Source of the DNA: Nocardioides sp. | GTDB taxonomy: Bacteria; Actinomycetota; Actinomycetes; Propionibacteriales; Nocardioidaceae | Length of the DNA stretch: 64,000 nt | Assembly (NCBI RefSeq): GCF_030150155.1 | Contig: NZ_JASLGR010000034.1 | Location: 62,001 to 126,000 of the forward strand | Reading direction: 5' to 3' | In this document: positions 16,013 through 25,433 of the stretch, in pieces | How the letters are laid out: every line of letters starts with the position of its first letter | Position numbering within the stretch: the stretch's first letter is position 1 | Position numbers and translations under genes: made by a program | Notes under the pieces: model-generated | What the model was told of the DNA's origin: nothing | Seen by the model: the letters and a program-made list of their open reading frames with translations, nothing else | Databases searched by the model: none

Positions 16013-17434
16013 CTATCGAGGGCCTGCCTGGTCAGCCGCATCGGCCTGAGCCGTGCCCGGCCGCTTGGCCTGCGCCCAGCCCTCGACGACACGCTGCGGG
16101 CCTGCCGACAACGCCAGTCCCCCCGGGGGAACGTCGCCGCGGACCACGGTTCCGGCGCCCGTCGCGGCTCCGTCACCGACCGTCACGGGTGCGACGAACG
16201 TCACGTTCGAACCGCTGGTGACGTGGGAGCCGACAGAGGTGTGGTGCTTGTTCACGCCGTCGTAGTTGGCGAAGATCGTGCCGGCGCCGATGTTGGTCGA
16301 CTCCCCGATCTCGGCGTCGCCGACGTAGGACAGGTGCGGCACCTTGGAGCCCTCGCCGATGACGGCGTTCTTGGTCTCGACGAAGCCGCCGATCTTGCCG
16401 TGCGCGCCGAGCACGGTGCCCGGGCGCAGGTAGGAGAACGGGCCGACGTCGGCGCCGGCACCGATCACGGCGAGGTTGGTGTGCGCCCGTACGACGGTCG
16501 CGCCCTCCCCCACCTCGGTGTCGCGCAGGGTGGAGTCGGGTCCGACGGTCGCGCCGGTGGCGATCGAGGTGGCGCCGTGGAGCTGCACCCCCGGCAGGAT
16601 GGTGACGTCGGGGGCGAGCTCGACATCGGCGTCGATCCAGGTGGTCAGCGGGTCGATCACCGTGACGCCGGCACGCATCCAGCCGGTCAGGATCCGGTCG
16701 TTGAGCACCCGGCCGAGGGCGGCGAGCTGGACCCGGTCGTTGGCGCCCTCGATCTCGGCGGCGTCCTCGACGACGTAGGCACCGGCACCGAGCGCGTCGG
16801 CGACGGCCATCCCGACGGCGTCGGTGAGGTAGAACTCGCCGCTGGCGTTGGTGTTGCCGATCCGGGTGACGGCGTCGGCGAGGAAGGCGGCGGAGAAGGC
16901 GTAGATGCCCGAGTTCACCTCGGTGATCCGGCGCTGCTCGTCGGTGGCGTCCTTCTCCTCCACGATCGCGGCGACCTCGCCGGTGACGGCGCGGACGATC
17001 CGGCCGTAGCCGGTGGGCGCGTCGACCTGACCGGTCAGCACCGTGACGGCCCGACCCGAGGACTCGTGGTCGGCCACCAGGGCCGACAGGGTGGCGCCGC
17101 GCAGCAGCGGGGTGTCGCCGTACGCGACCAGGACGGTGCCGGTGACCTGAGGCAGGGCGCCGAGGCCGACCGCGACGGCGTGGCCGGTGCCGAGCTGCTC
17201 CTCCTGGACGGCGAGCACGACCTCGGGGGCGAGGTCGGTGATGTGCGGGCCGACCAGCTCACGCTGGTGCCCCACGACGGCGACGACGCGCTGCGGTGCG
17301 AGCTCCTCGACGGCGCGCAGGACGTGGCCGATCATCGACCGTCCCCCGACCGGGTGCAGCACCTTCGGCGTCCGGGATTTCATCCGGGTGCCACCACCGG
17401 CGGCCAGGACAACGACAGTCAGCTCACTCGTCAC
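16013..17434 (-). CDS. glmU: Bifunctional UDP-GlcNAc pyrophosphorylase / GlcN-1-P acetyltransferase
   Basis: A 473-residue enzyme making UDP-GlcNAc for peptidoglycan and other glycans. The N-terminal uridyltransferase domain begins VVLAAGGGTRMKSRTPKVLH (residues 8-27) and includes YGDTPLL and the GEFYLTDAV region. The C-terminal left-handed beta-helix acetyltransferase shows hexapeptide repeats (IGAGADVGPFSYLRPG, KNAVIGEGSKVPHLSYVGDA, NIGAGTIFANYDG). The GTG at 17434 is chosen because the protein then starts eight residues before the nucleotide loop. The short A/P-rich tail is normal for actinobacteria. It is the first gene of the glmU-prs unit. Confidence 0.96.
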   Translation of the reverse strand: MTSELTVVVLAAGGGTRMKSRTPKVLHPVGGRSMIGHVLRAVEELAPQRVVAVVGHQRELVGPHITDLAPEVVLAVQEEQLGTGHAVAVGLGALPQVTGTVLVAYGDTPLLRGATLSALVADHESSGRAVTVLTGQVDAPTGYGRIVRAVTGEVAAIVEEKDATDEQRRITEVNSGIYAFSAAFLADAVTRIGNTNASGEFYLTDAVGMAVADALGAGAYVVEDAAEIEGANDRVQLAALGRVLNDRILTGWMRAGVTVIDPLTTWIDADVELAPDVTILPGVQLHGATSIATGATVGPDSTLRDTEVGEGATVVRAHTNLAVIGAGADVGPFSYLRPGTVLGAHGKIGGFVETKNAVIGEGSKVPHLSYVGDAEIGESTNIGAGTIFANYDGVNKHHTSVGSHVTSGSNVTFVAPVTVGDGAATGAGTVVRGDVPPGGLALSAGPQRVVEGWAQAKRPGTAQADAADQAGPR

Positions 17435-17595
17435 AGCCCCGATTCTAGGTCCGGCACCCGGCGCCTCCCGACCACCGCCACGGCCCGCGTCGGCGGGTCG
17501 TCCCGCCGACGGTCCGGGAAAAACCACCCGAAAGACCCGTGTCGCCCAGCGCCGTCGTGGCCCATGATGAGGGCGTCTCGAGGAGGAGTGCACGC

Positions 17596-19356
17596 ATGCG
17601 ATCAGCGCCTGGTACGTCGTCGGCGGCGCAGTCGACGTTCTCGCTGGACCTCGCCCACTCCTGGCACGAACCCCCGTCGGTGGGCGGCCACCGGGTCCTC
17701 CAGATCACCACCGGCGGCCTCTACCTGGCCGGCGGGACGATCGTGCTGCTGGCCGCGATCCTGCTCGCCGGGGACCAGGTCGACCGCGGCCCGATCGCGG
17801 CGGTGGCCTGTCTGGCGCTGACCGTCGGCGCGGTCATCATCGCGTGGGGCGACCGGTTCTCCCGGCTGACCTATCACCTGGCGGTGAGCCTGGGCACGGT
17901 GCTGATCGCCTCGGTGGTGATCCTGGCCGGCGGCGGGGCCGCCTCGGTGGCGATGGCGACGATCTTCCTGTTCGTGATCATCGACGCGATCTTCCTGTTC
18001 TCGCTGCGCGAGGCGATGGTCCAGATCGTCTTCTGCGCCTGCGCCTGTGCGGTCTCGCTGGCGGTGGTGGGCGACTCGGTGCGGCACGTGACCGGCAACC
18101 TGGTCCTGATCGAGGGCACCTTCCTCGTGGTCGGCACGGTGGTGGGCTGGCTGGCCCGGGTGGCGAACCAGGCCGAGGTCGACCCGCTGACCGCGCTGCT
18201 GAACCGGCGCGGGTTCGACCGCCGGCTCGACGACGACCTGGCCCGGTTCCGCCGCGACGGCGGCCCGCTGGCCCTGGTGGTGCTCGACGTCGACTACTTC
18301 AAGGCGATCAACGACGACGGCGGGCACGCCCGGGGCGACCGGCTGCTGACCGCGTGCGCCCGCGCCTGGGAGCGGGTGCTGCCCGAGGCGGCCGCCCTGG
18401 CACGCTACGGCGGCGACGAGTTCGCGCTGCTGCTGCCGGGCTGGTCGCTCGGACGTGCTGCCGACCTGGCCGACGATCTGCGGGCGCTGGCGCCGTACGG
18501 CATCACGGTCTCCTCCGGGGTGGCCTCGGCACTGGCCCGGGACTCGGGCTCGATGCTGGTCTCGCGCGCCGACGTCGCGCTCTACGAGGCGAAGAGCACC
18601 GGCCGGGACCGGACCGTCGTGCACGGCGACCCGGAGCGCTCCTCCAGCGAGCTGGAGAACGCGATCGCCGACGGTCAGCTGGTGCTGCATCTGCAGCCGA
18701 TCGTGCAGCTCTCCTCCGATGAGGTGGTGGCCTACGAGGGGCTGGTGCGCTGGCTGCACCCGACCAAGGGTCTGATCCCACCGGACCGGTTCGTGCCGGA
18801 GGCCGAGCGCACCGGGGCGATCCACTCCCTGGGCGCCTGGGTGCTGGAGGAGACGGCGCGGCTCGTCACCTCCGCCCCGCGCCCGCGGGCCCGGATCGGG
18901 GTCAACATCTCGGTCAACGAGCTGCGCAGCGACTCCTACGTCGACCGGGTCACCGCGGTGCTGGAGCGCTGGGCCCTGCCCGGTGACCGGCTGATCGCGG
19001 AGATCACCGAGAGCGCCTTCGACGACGGCGATCCGCGGATCCTGGAGAACATCACCGGACTGCGCAAGCTCGGCATCCATGTCGCGATCGACGACTTCGG
19101 GGCGGGCTACTCCTCCCTGCACCGGCTGGAGTCGCTGCCCATCGACCTGATCAAGGTCGACGGGTCACTGATCCAGGCGATCAGGCCCGACTCCTACGAC
19201 GCCCCGATCCTGGAGGCGATCGTCTCGATCGGGCGCAGCCTGGGCGTGCAGCTGGTCGCCGAGCACGTCGAGACCGCCCACCAGGCGGCGGTGCTGCGCC
19301 GGCTCGGCTACGACCTGGTGCAGGGCTACCTGTTCGGCCGCCCGCTGCCGCACTGA
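17596..19356 (+). CDS. Membrane GGDEF-EAL protein (cyclic-di-GMP turnover)
   Basis: A 586-residue protein. Residues 35-190 contain about five or six membrane helices forming a putative sensor. The GGDEF domain has an intact RYGGDEF site near 272. The inhibitory RxxD site five residues before it is absent (sequence EAAALA). The EAL domain carries EGL instead of EAL near 380, keeping the metal-binding Glu, and has intact NISVNEL, EITESAF and IDDFGAGYSSL motifs. It may therefore make and degrade cyclic-di-GMP. The ATG at 17596 follows GAGGAGG. It is close to the exopolysaccharide region, and cyclic-di-GMP often controls such genes; a link here is only inference. Confidence 0.9.
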   Translation: MRSAPGTSSAAQSTFSLDLAHSWHEPPSVGGHRVLQITTGGLYLAGGTIVLLAAILLAGDQVDRGPIAAVACLALTVGAVIIAWGDRFSRLTYHLAVSLGTVLIASVVILAGGGAASVAMATIFLFVIIDAIFLFSLREAMVQIVFCACACAVSLAVVGDSVRHVTGNLVLIEGTFLVVGTVVGWLARVANQAEVDPLTALLNRRGFDRRLDDDLARFRRDGGPLALVVLDVDYFKAINDDGGHARGDRLLTACARAWERVLPEAAALARYGGDEFALLLPGWSLGRAADLADDLRALAPYGITVSSGVASALARDSGSMLVSRADVALYEAKSTGRDRTVVHGDPERSSSELENAIADGQLVLHLQPIVQLSSDEVVAYEGLVRWLHPTKGLIPPDRFVPEAERTGAIHSLGAWVLEETARLVTSAPRPRARIGVNISVNELRSDSYVDRVTAVLERWALPGDRLIAEITESAFDDGDPRILENITGLRKLGIHVAIDDFGAGYSSLHRLESLPIDLIKVDGSLIQAIRPDSYDAPILEAIVSIGRSLGVQLVAEHVETAHQAAVLRRLGYDLVQGYLFGRPLPH

Positions 19357-19358
19357 CC

Positions 19359-20582
19359 TCAGGACAGCATCCGGCGCGCGACCGAGCGCTGTCGGGCGGC
19401 GATCCGGTCGGCGTACTGGGCCGGGCTGACCTGGTTCTGCTCGTAGAAGGGCAGCACCTGGGGCAGGTCGGCCAGGCGGATCCGCTCGACCACCGGCTGG
19501 TCCTCGGGACCCAGGTCGCGGCTGAGCTGCTGCCAGCGCAGCATGATGGAGCCGGTGCGGTGGCCCAGGGTCTCGAGCCAGTTCGCGACGCCGGGGTTGC
19601 CGTGGGCGATGACGAACCGCATCCGGCCGTCGGGGTCGGTGAGGGCCTGCGCCTTGGTCAGGCTGGTCTGGTGGGTCTCGTAGTCGGTGGACAGGTACCA
19701 GTCCGAGCCGATCTGGAACCCCTGATAGGTGCACTCCACGCACTCGGGCACGGTGACCACCAGGGCCTCGTCGTCCTCGAGCTCGTAGTGGCCCACCGAG
19801 GAGCGCTGCGAGGTGAGCCCGCCGGGCGTGCTCTGCGGGGTGGACAGCGTGTTGACCGGGACCTTGTTCTGGAAGAGGTCGGGGAAGACGAACCAGGTAC
19901 GGATCGTGCCGGTCAGCGCCCGCGCGGCGAACGCGTACTTCTTGGCCAGCTGCTCGCGGGTCAGGACCGGGGCGGGCCTGCCGAGCTCGGCGGGGCACTC
20001 GATCCACATCGTGCCGCGCTCCTCGCGGTCCCAGTCGTTGTAGACCTCGCGCACGATCAGGGAGTTGGCGGTGTCGCCGATCACGACGTAGTCGGCCGGG
20101 GCCTCGACGCCGGGCGGGAGCTCGGGGCCGAAGGTGAGGGCGTAGGTGCCGTCGGGGGCGAACGTGATCGCTCGCTCGTCGAAGGCGGCCAGCGGGGTCG
20201 GGTTCCGCTCCGCGGTGTACTGCCCCGACATCACCTGGAACGACAGGTCGGCGGTGGTGCCGCGCCGTCCCCGCACGACGTAGGTCTCGCCGGGCTTCAG
20301 GGTCGCCTGGAAGTAGAGCGCGTCCGGGTTGTCCAGTCCCTGGCGGGAGAACTGGTGGGTGGCGTTGATGAACGTGGTCCTGCCAGGGTCGTGGCTGAAC
20401 ACGCCTTGGACGGCGCCGCGGATCCGCCCCGCCAGGTAGGAGTAGCCCTCCAGCAGGTCGGCCTCGGTGGTGATGTTCGCCGCCGTTCGGATCAGCGCCT
20501 CGGCCTCGCCGAGGGCCTCGGCCAGAGGCTGGGTGATGCCGGGCTCATCGAAGACGGGAGCGGTCGAGACAGGGTGATCCAT
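19359..20582 (-). CDS. DUF1214-type protein, copy 1
   Basis: A 407-residue cytosolic protein. The C-terminal half resembles DUF1214: VPECVECTYQGFQIGSDWY, then a conserved FVIAHGNPGVANWLETLGH block and a final LRWQQL. It is a paralog of the protein at 27423-28484, sharing the N-terminal 'TINxTHQFSR/YPAF... TLKPGETYVVRGRRGT' layout and the 'PGxxNWxxTxGHxxGxxxLRW' ending. The ATG at 20582 lacks a strong ribosome-binding site. It lies 116 bp downstream of the tetR gene on the same strand and is probably in its transcript, placing one DUF1214 protein on each arm of the divergent regulon. Biochemical role is not known. Confidence 0.75.
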   Translation of the reverse strand: MDHPVSTAPVFDEPGITQPLAEALGEAEALIRTAANITTEADLLEGYSYLAGRIRGAVQGVFSHDPGRTTFINATHQFSRQGLDNPDALYFQATLKPGETYVVRGRRGTTADLSFQVMSGQYTAERNPTPLAAFDERAITFAPDGTYALTFGPELPPGVEAPADYVVIGDTANSLIVREVYNDWDREERGTMWIECPAELGRPAPVLTREQLAKKYAFAARALTGTIRTWFVFPDLFQNKVPVNTLSTPQSTPGGLTSQRSSVGHYELEDDEALVVTVPECVECTYQGFQIGSDWYLSTDYETHQTSLTKAQALTDPDGRMRFVIAHGNPGVANWLETLGHRTGSIMLRWQQLSRDLGPEDQPVVERIRLADLPQVLPFYEQNQVSPAQYADRIAARQRSVARRMLS

Positions 20583-20698
20583 GCCGCGGACGCTAGGGCT
20601 CGGACGGCCGGCCGAGGACCGATGTCCCAGCGACCGGGATCGGCGAAGACAGATCGGCCACGGCCTCCCCCGCGACCGGCTGCGCTCAGAGCACGGCC

Positions 20699-21322
20699 TC
20701 AGCCGCGCTCGGACTTCCTGCCGATCGCGCGCGCCACCGCGGTCGCGGTGAAGTCGATCAGACGGCTGTCGTCGAGGTCGCGCGCCCACTGGTGGACCAT
20801 CGTGTCGGCCAGCCCCTGGATCGAGGACAGCACGTAGGGCAGCACCGCCGGGTCGTCGATCAGCTCGGCCCCCTCGGCCGCCGCGGCCTGGTGGAGTGCA
20901 GCGACCAGATCGGCGTTGTAGGCGTCCGCGGTCCGGCGTACGTCGCGGATGGACTCACGCTCGGCCAGCCGTCCCCCTGAGTCGCGCCAGGTCGCGGTGA
21001 AGCGGCCGACCCGCCGCCACTGCCGGGCCGCCTCGGGGATGAGGGCGCGGAGCAGCTCGGTGAGGCCCTGCTCGCGCGGGAGCGCGGCGAGGGACTCGCG
21101 GGCCTCGACCTGGCTCTCGGTCAGCAGGGTGATGAAGATGTCGCTCTTGTCGGCGAAGTACTGGTAGATCAGGCCGACGCTCATCCCGGCACGCTCGGCC
21201 ACCGCGCGCATGGTCAGGGCCGTGTAGCCACCCTCGTCGAGCAGCGCCGAGGCCGCCTCCAAGGTGATCCGGCGCCGTGTCTCAGCATCGCCGTGCGTCA
21301 CCTTGGCACGCGCGTCACTCAT
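20699..21322 (-). CDS. TetR-family repressor of the sulfation module
   Basis: A 207-residue regulator. The N-terminal helix-turn-helix (residues 15-62) reads ITLEAASALLDEGGYTALTMRAVAERAGMSVGLIYQYFADKSDI, a textbook TetR domain. The C-terminal ligand-binding domain has no specific signature. The ATG at 21322 is preferred over upstream codons because those run into the operator. It is divergent from cysQ, with a double palindrome between, so it very likely represses both directions. The inducer is unknown. Confidence 0.88.
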   Translation of the reverse strand: MSDARAKVTHGDAETRRRITLEAASALLDEGGYTALTMRAVAERAGMSVGLIYQYFADKSDIFITLLTESQVEARESLAALPREQGLTELLRALIPEAARQWRRVGRFTATWRDSGGRLAERESIRDVRRTADAYNADLVAALHQAAAAEGAELIDDPAVLPYVLSSIQGLADTMVHQWARDLDDSRLIDFTATAVARAIGRKSERG

Positions 21323-21371
21323 GGCCGAACGGTAGCGCAGCGGGTGTCGGCGACTCCCTTCCAGCAACCTA

Positions 21372-21406
21372 TGAACAATGTTCAATTTGATATTGAACAT
21401 TGTTCA
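21372..21406. promoter_or_regulatory. Double-palindrome TetR operator
   Basis: Two 13-bp palindromes, TGAACAATGTTCA (21372-21384) and TGAACATTGTTCA (21394-21406), are arranged so that the whole 35 bp is itself an inverted repeat with a 9-bp A/T-rich centre. It lies between tetR (start 21322) and cysQ (start 21429). Two dimers could bind side by side. The A/T-rich block also probably contains promoter elements for both genes. Confidence 0.75.
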
Positions 21407-21428
21407 CACCTTCGGTACGGTCGCCCTC

Positions 21429-22217
21429 ATGACCACGAACGAGGCCTTCGCGCCCCCGGCGCCCAGCGCCGATCGACATCGCGCCGATGCCGAGGCCGCC
21501 GGCCGGCTGGCCACCGCCGCCGGCGCGATCCTGCTCGACCTCCGCGACGCGCTGAGCGACCCGACATCGTCGCCCGACGCCGTCCGCAAGGCCGGCGACC
21601 GGCTGTCGCACGAGTTCCTGATGCACGAGCTGGGGCGCTCCTTCCCCGCCGATGCGGTGCTGTCCGAGGAGGGCGCCGACGACGCGGCCCGCCTGGGCGC
21701 CGCGCGGGTCTGGATCGTCGATCCCCTCGACGGCACCCGCGAGTTCGGCCAGGCCGACCGCTGCGACTGGGCGGTCCACGTCGCCCTGGTCGAGCACGGC
21801 GAGCTGGTCGCCGGCGCGGTGGCCCTCCCCGCACTCGGCACGACCCTGACCAGCGCCCAGGAGTTCGCGGTGATCGAGCCGCGCCCGGTCCCCCGCGTCC
21901 TGGTCAGCCGTACCCGCCGGCCCGCACCGGTGCTCGCCCTGGCCGACGCGCTCGGGGCCGAGCTGGTCGAGATGGGCTCGGCCGGAGCCAAGGCGATGGC
22001 CGTCGTGCGCGGCGAGGCCGAGATCTACGCCCACGCCGGTGGGCAGTACGAGTGGGACTCGGCCGCGCCGGTCGCCGTCGCACGAGCCGCCGGCCTGCAC
22101 GTCTCGCGACTCGACGGCTCCGACCCCGTCTACAACCAGGAGAACCCCTGGTTGCCCGACCTGCTGATCTGCCGTCCCGAATGGGCGGCCCAGGCACTGG
22201 AGGTGCTGACACGATGA
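21429..22217 (+). CDS. cysQ: 3'(2'),5'-bisphosphate nucleotidase, CysQ-like
   Basis: A 262-residue member of the inositol-monophosphatase/CysQ family, which hydrolyses PAP (3'-phosphoadenosine 5'-phosphate), the by-product of sulfotransferases. Metal-binding motifs are present: SEEGADD, DPLDGTREF and YEWDSAAPVAVARAAG. The start ATG at 21429 is 23 bp from the TetR operator, so the leader is short. The stop overlaps cysD by ATGA. Linkage to PAPS synthesis and a sulfotransferase makes PAP removal the most likely job; inositol phosphate cannot be excluded by sequence alone. Confidence 0.88.
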   Translation: MTTNEAFAPPAPSADRHRADAEAAGRLATAAGAILLDLRDALSDPTSSPDAVRKAGDRLSHEFLMHELGRSFPADAVLSEEGADDAARLGAARVWIVDPLDGTREFGQADRCDWAVHVALVEHGELVAGAVALPALGTTLTSAQEFAVIEPRPVPRVLVSRTRRPAPVLALADALGAELVEMGSAGAKAMAVVRGEAEIYAHAGGQYEWDSAAPVAVARAAGLHVSRLDGSDPVYNQENPWLPDLLICRPEWAAQALEVLTR

Positions 22218-23119
22218 CCCGGGCGATGACCCATCTCGAACGACTCGAGGCCGAGTCGATCCACATCATGCGCGAGGCGGTCGCCGGGAGCGAGAACCCG
22301 GTGATGCTCTACTCCGTCGGCAAGGACAGCGCGGTGATGCTGCACCTGGCGCGCAAGGCGTTCTTCCCCTCGCGGCTGCCGTTCCCGCTGCTGCACGTCG
22401 ACACCACCTGGAAGTTCCAGGAGATGTACAAGCTCCGCGACGAGTCCGCAGCCGTGGGCGACTTCGACCTGCTCGTCTACCAGAACCCCGAGTGCGTCGA
22501 GCGCGGGATCAACCCCTTCGACCACGGCTCCTCGGTGCACACCGACCTGTGGAAGACCGAGGGCCTCAAGCAGGCGCTCGACCTCTACGGCTTCGACACC
22601 GCCTTCGGCGGGGCCCGGCGCGACGAGGAGAAGTCCCGGGCCAAGGAGCGGGTCTTCTCGGTCCGCTCGGCCGAGCACCGCTGGGACCCGAAGCGCCAGC
22701 GTCCCGAGCTCTGGCACTCCTACAACGTGCGCCGCTCCCCGGGGGAGTCGCTGCGGGTCTTCCCGCTGTCGAACTGGACCGAGCTCGACGTGTGGGAGTA
22801 CATCCGCGCCGAGAACATCCCGATCGTGCCGCTCTACTTCGCCGAGAAGCGGCCCGTGGTCGAGCGCGACGGCACCCTGATCATGGTCGACGACGACCGG
22901 ATGCCGCTGCGCCCGGGCGAGGTCCCCGAGCTGCGCAGCGTGCGCTTCCGCACCCTGGGCTGCTACCCGCTGACCGGTGCCGTGGAGTCCACCGCCGCCA
23001 CCTTGACCGACGTGATCCAAGAGATGTTGCTCACCACCACCTCCGAGCGCCAGGGCCGGATGATCGACCACGACTCCAGCGCCTCGATGGAGAAGAAGAA
23101 GCAGGAGGGGTACTTCTGA
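22214..23119 (+). CDS. cysD: Sulfate adenylyltransferase subunit 2
   Basis: A 301-residue ATP-PP-loop enzyme that, with CysN, makes APS from sulfate and ATP. The PP-loop motif YSVGKDSAVMLHLARKAF lies near residue 31-48. Further family blocks are LLHVDTTWKFQEMY, FGGARRDEEKSRAKER and FPLSNWTELDVWEYI, with the Cys-containing LGCYPLTGAVES. The ATG overlaps the cysQ stop and its stop overlaps the cysNC start by one base. Confidence 0.96.
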   Translation: MTRAMTHLERLEAESIHIMREAVAGSENPVMLYSVGKDSAVMLHLARKAFFPSRLPFPLLHVDTTWKFQEMYKLRDESAAVGDFDLLVYQNPECVERGINPFDHGSSVHTDLWKTEGLKQALDLYGFDTAFGGARRDEEKSRAKERVFSVRSAEHRWDPKRQRPELWHSYNVRRSPGESLRVFPLSNWTELDVWEYIRAENIPIVPLYFAEKRPVVERDGTLIMVDDDRMPLRPGEVPELRSVRFRTLGCYPLTGAVESTAATLTDVIQEMLLTTTSERQGRMIDHDSSASMEKKKQEGYF

Positions 23120-25020
23120 TGTCCCACCAGTCCCAGCTCATCGCCGACGACATCGAGACCTATCTCGCGCGGCACGCCACCAAGTCCATGCTCCGCTTCA
23201 TCACCTGCGGCTCCGTCGACGACGGCAAGTCGACCCTGATCGGCCGGATGCTGTTCGAGTCGAAGCTCGTCTTCGAGGACCAGCTCAGCGCCCTGGAGTC
23301 GGACTCGAAGAAGTCCGGCACCCAGGGTGAGGGCCTCGACTTCGCCCTCCTGGTCGACGGCCTGGCCGCCGAGCGCGAGCAGGGCATCACCATCGACGTG
23401 GCCTACCGCTACTTCACCACCGAGAAGCGCAAGTTCGTCGTGGCCGACACCCCCGGCCACGAGCAGTACACCCGCAACATGGTCACCGGCGCCTCGACCG
23501 CCGACCTGGCGGTCATCCTGATCGATGCCCGCAAGGGCGTCCTGACCCAGACCCGCCGGCACTCCTACCTGGTCTCCCTGATCGGGATCAAGCACGTCGT
23601 GCTCGCGGTCAACAAGCTCGACCTGGTCGACTACTCCGCCGACGTCTTCGACGGCATCGTCGAGGACTACCGGGCCTTCGCCGAGGAGATCGGCCTGCGC
23701 CACGTCACAGCGATCCCGATCTCGGCGTACGTCGGCGACAACCTGACCGAGCACAGCGCGAACACTCCCTGGTACACCGGCCCCACCCTGATGGAGCACC
23801 TGGAGACGGTCGAGATCGACCAGGACCTCACCACCGGTCCGTTCCGGATGCCGGTGCAGTGGGTGAACCGTCCCGACCTGGACTTCCGCGGCTTCTCGGG
23901 CCAGATCGCCGGTGGCGTCCTGCGCCCGGGTGACCGGGTCCGGGTGCTGCCCTCGGGCCAGGAGTCGACCGTCGCGCGGATCGTGACGATGGACGGCGAC
24001 CTCGACGAGGCGGTCGCCGGGCGCTCGGTGACGGTCACGCTCACCGACGAGATCGACATCAGCCGCGGCGACGTCCTGGCCACCGCCGACAGCCCGCCCG
24101 CGGTCGCCGACCAGTTCGAGGTGCAGCTGGTCTGGATGAGCGAGGACGAGATGATCCCCGAGCGTCCCTACCTGTGCCAGATCGGCACGATGACCGTTCA
24201 GGCCCGGATCACGAAGCCGAAGTACGCGGTCAACGTGAACACGCTCGAGCACACCGCCGCCACCACGCTGGGCCTCAACGCGATCGGCGTGTGCAACATC
24301 AGCTTCGACAGGCCGGTGCCGTTCGATCCGTACGTCGAGAACCGCGACACCGGCGGGTTCATCCTGATCGACCGCCTGACCAACACCACGGTCGGCGCCG
24401 GGATGGTGCGGCACTCGCTGCGCCGTGCCGACAACATCCACTGGCAGGCCGTCGACGTCGACGCCGCCGCCCGTGCCCGCCTCAACGGCCACCAGCCGCA
24501 GGTGGTCTGGTTCACCGGGCTGTCGGGCTCGGGCAAGTCCACCATCGCCAACCAGGTCGAGCGACTGCTGCACGCCCGCGGCGTGCACACCTACCTGCTC
24601 GACGGCGACAACGTCCGGCACGGCCTGGGCCGCGACCTCGGCTTCACCGAGGCCGACCGGGTGGAGAACATCCGCCGTGTCACCGAGGTCGCCCGGCTGA
24701 TGACCGACGCCGGACTGGTCGTGCTGGCCTCGTTCATCTCGCCGTACCGCGCCGAGCGTGACGCGGCCCGGGAGACGATCGGCGCGACGACGTTCTGCGA
24801 GGTCTTCGTCGACACCCCGATCGAGGTGGCCGAGTCCCGCGATCCGAAGGGGCTCTACCGCAAGGCCCGCAGCGGAGAGCTGACCAACTTCACCGGGGTC
24901 GACGCCCCGTACGAGGCACCGCTGTCCCCCGAGATCCGGATCGACACCACCGCCGTCTCCCCCGAGGACGCGGCGGCCCGGATCGTCGAGGCGCTGCGCG
25001 CCCGCGGCGTCCTCGCCTGA
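23119..25020 (+). CDS. cysNC: CysN-CysC fusion: sulfate adenylyltransferase GTPase + APS kinase
   Basis: A 633-residue fusion. CysN (residues 1-440) is an EF-Tu-like GTPase with CGSVDDGKSTLIGRM (30-44), DTPGHEQY and NKLDLVD; it drives APS synthesis with CysD. CysC (from about 460) is APS kinase with P-loop GLSGSGKST at 466-474, LDGDNVRHGLGRDLGF, and PYEAP. The product is PAPS. Fused CysNC is common in actinobacteria and proteobacteria. It is followed after 53 bp by the NTF2-like gene on the same strand. No assimilatory PAPS or sulfite reductase gene is nearby, which points to sulfation and not to assimilation. Confidence 0.96.
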   Translation: MSHQSQLIADDIETYLARHATKSMLRFITCGSVDDGKSTLIGRMLFESKLVFEDQLSALESDSKKSGTQGEGLDFALLVDGLAAEREQGITIDVAYRYFTTEKRKFVVADTPGHEQYTRNMVTGASTADLAVILIDARKGVLTQTRRHSYLVSLIGIKHVVLAVNKLDLVDYSADVFDGIVEDYRAFAEEIGLRHVTAIPISAYVGDNLTEHSANTPWYTGPTLMEHLETVEIDQDLTTGPFRMPVQWVNRPDLDFRGFSGQIAGGVLRPGDRVRVLPSGQESTVARIVTMDGDLDEAVAGRSVTVTLTDEIDISRGDVLATADSPPAVADQFEVQLVWMSEDEMIPERPYLCQIGTMTVQARITKPKYAVNVNTLEHTAATTLGLNAIGVCNISFDRPVPFDPYVENRDTGGFILIDRLTNTTVGAGMVRHSLRRADNIHWQAVDVDAAARARLNGHQPQVVWFTGLSGSGKSTIANQVERLLHARGVHTYLLDGDNVRHGLGRDLGFTEADRVENIRRVTEVARLMTDAGLVVLASFISPYRAERDAARETIGATTFCEVFVDTPIEVAESRDPKGLYRKARSGELTNFTGVDAPYEAPLSPEIRIDTTAVSPEDAAARIVEALRARGVLA

Positions 25021-25073
25021 GCACCAGCCCGACCACCAGCCCAGAGAACCAGCCCCGAGAACAAGGAGTCACC

Positions 25074-25433
25074 ATGCCCACCCGTGACCAGGTCGCCGGA
25101 GTCCTCGACGCGTACGTCGAGGCCCTCGGCGCTCACGACGTCGATGCTCTCGTCGCCCTCTTCGCCCCCGACGGGGTCAAGCACGAGCCGCTCGGGATCG
25201 CCACCCACCGCGGTCATGCCGAGCTGCGCTCCTTCGACGAGGCCGCCGCCCGCGCCGACTTCACCGTCAGCCGGCACTCCCCCGTCACCATCGCCGGACG
25301 CTTCGCCGCGATGCAGGTGCTGGTGCAGGCCAGCGGGATGGACCCGTTCCTGGCGACCGACCTCTTCGAGCTCGACGACGACGGCAGGATCATCTCCCTC
25401 CAGGTGCTGATCGACATCGAGTCCCGGCCGTGA
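25074..25433 (+). CDS. NTF2/SnoaL-like small protein (ketosteroid-isomerase fold)
   Basis: A 119-residue single-domain protein. It starts with the typical long helix (VLDAYVEALGAHDVDALVALFAPDG), then a region with GHAELRSF, and beta strands ending FELDDDGRIISLQVLID, the standard NTF2/SnoaL pattern. Such proteins isomerise, cyclise or hydrate ring compounds, often steroids or polyketides; the substrate here is unknown. AAGGAG precedes the ATG. Its stop overlaps the SDR start (GTGA). Confidence 0.8.
   Translation: MPTRDQVAGVLDAYVEALGAHDVDALVALFAPDGVKHEPLGIATHRGHAELRSFDEAAARADFTVSRHSPVTIAGRFAAMQVLVQASGMDPFLATDLFELDDDGRIISLQVLIDIESRP

Noticed and set aside
21323..21428. Sulfur-related riboswitch before cysQ
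   Set aside because: The leader after the operator is only 22 bp, too short for a riboswitch.
25021..25073. Small repeat (ACCAGCCC units) between cysNC and the NTF2-like gene
   Set aside because: Only three imperfect short units in a 53-bp gap; probably chance in a linker before a normal ribosome-binding site.
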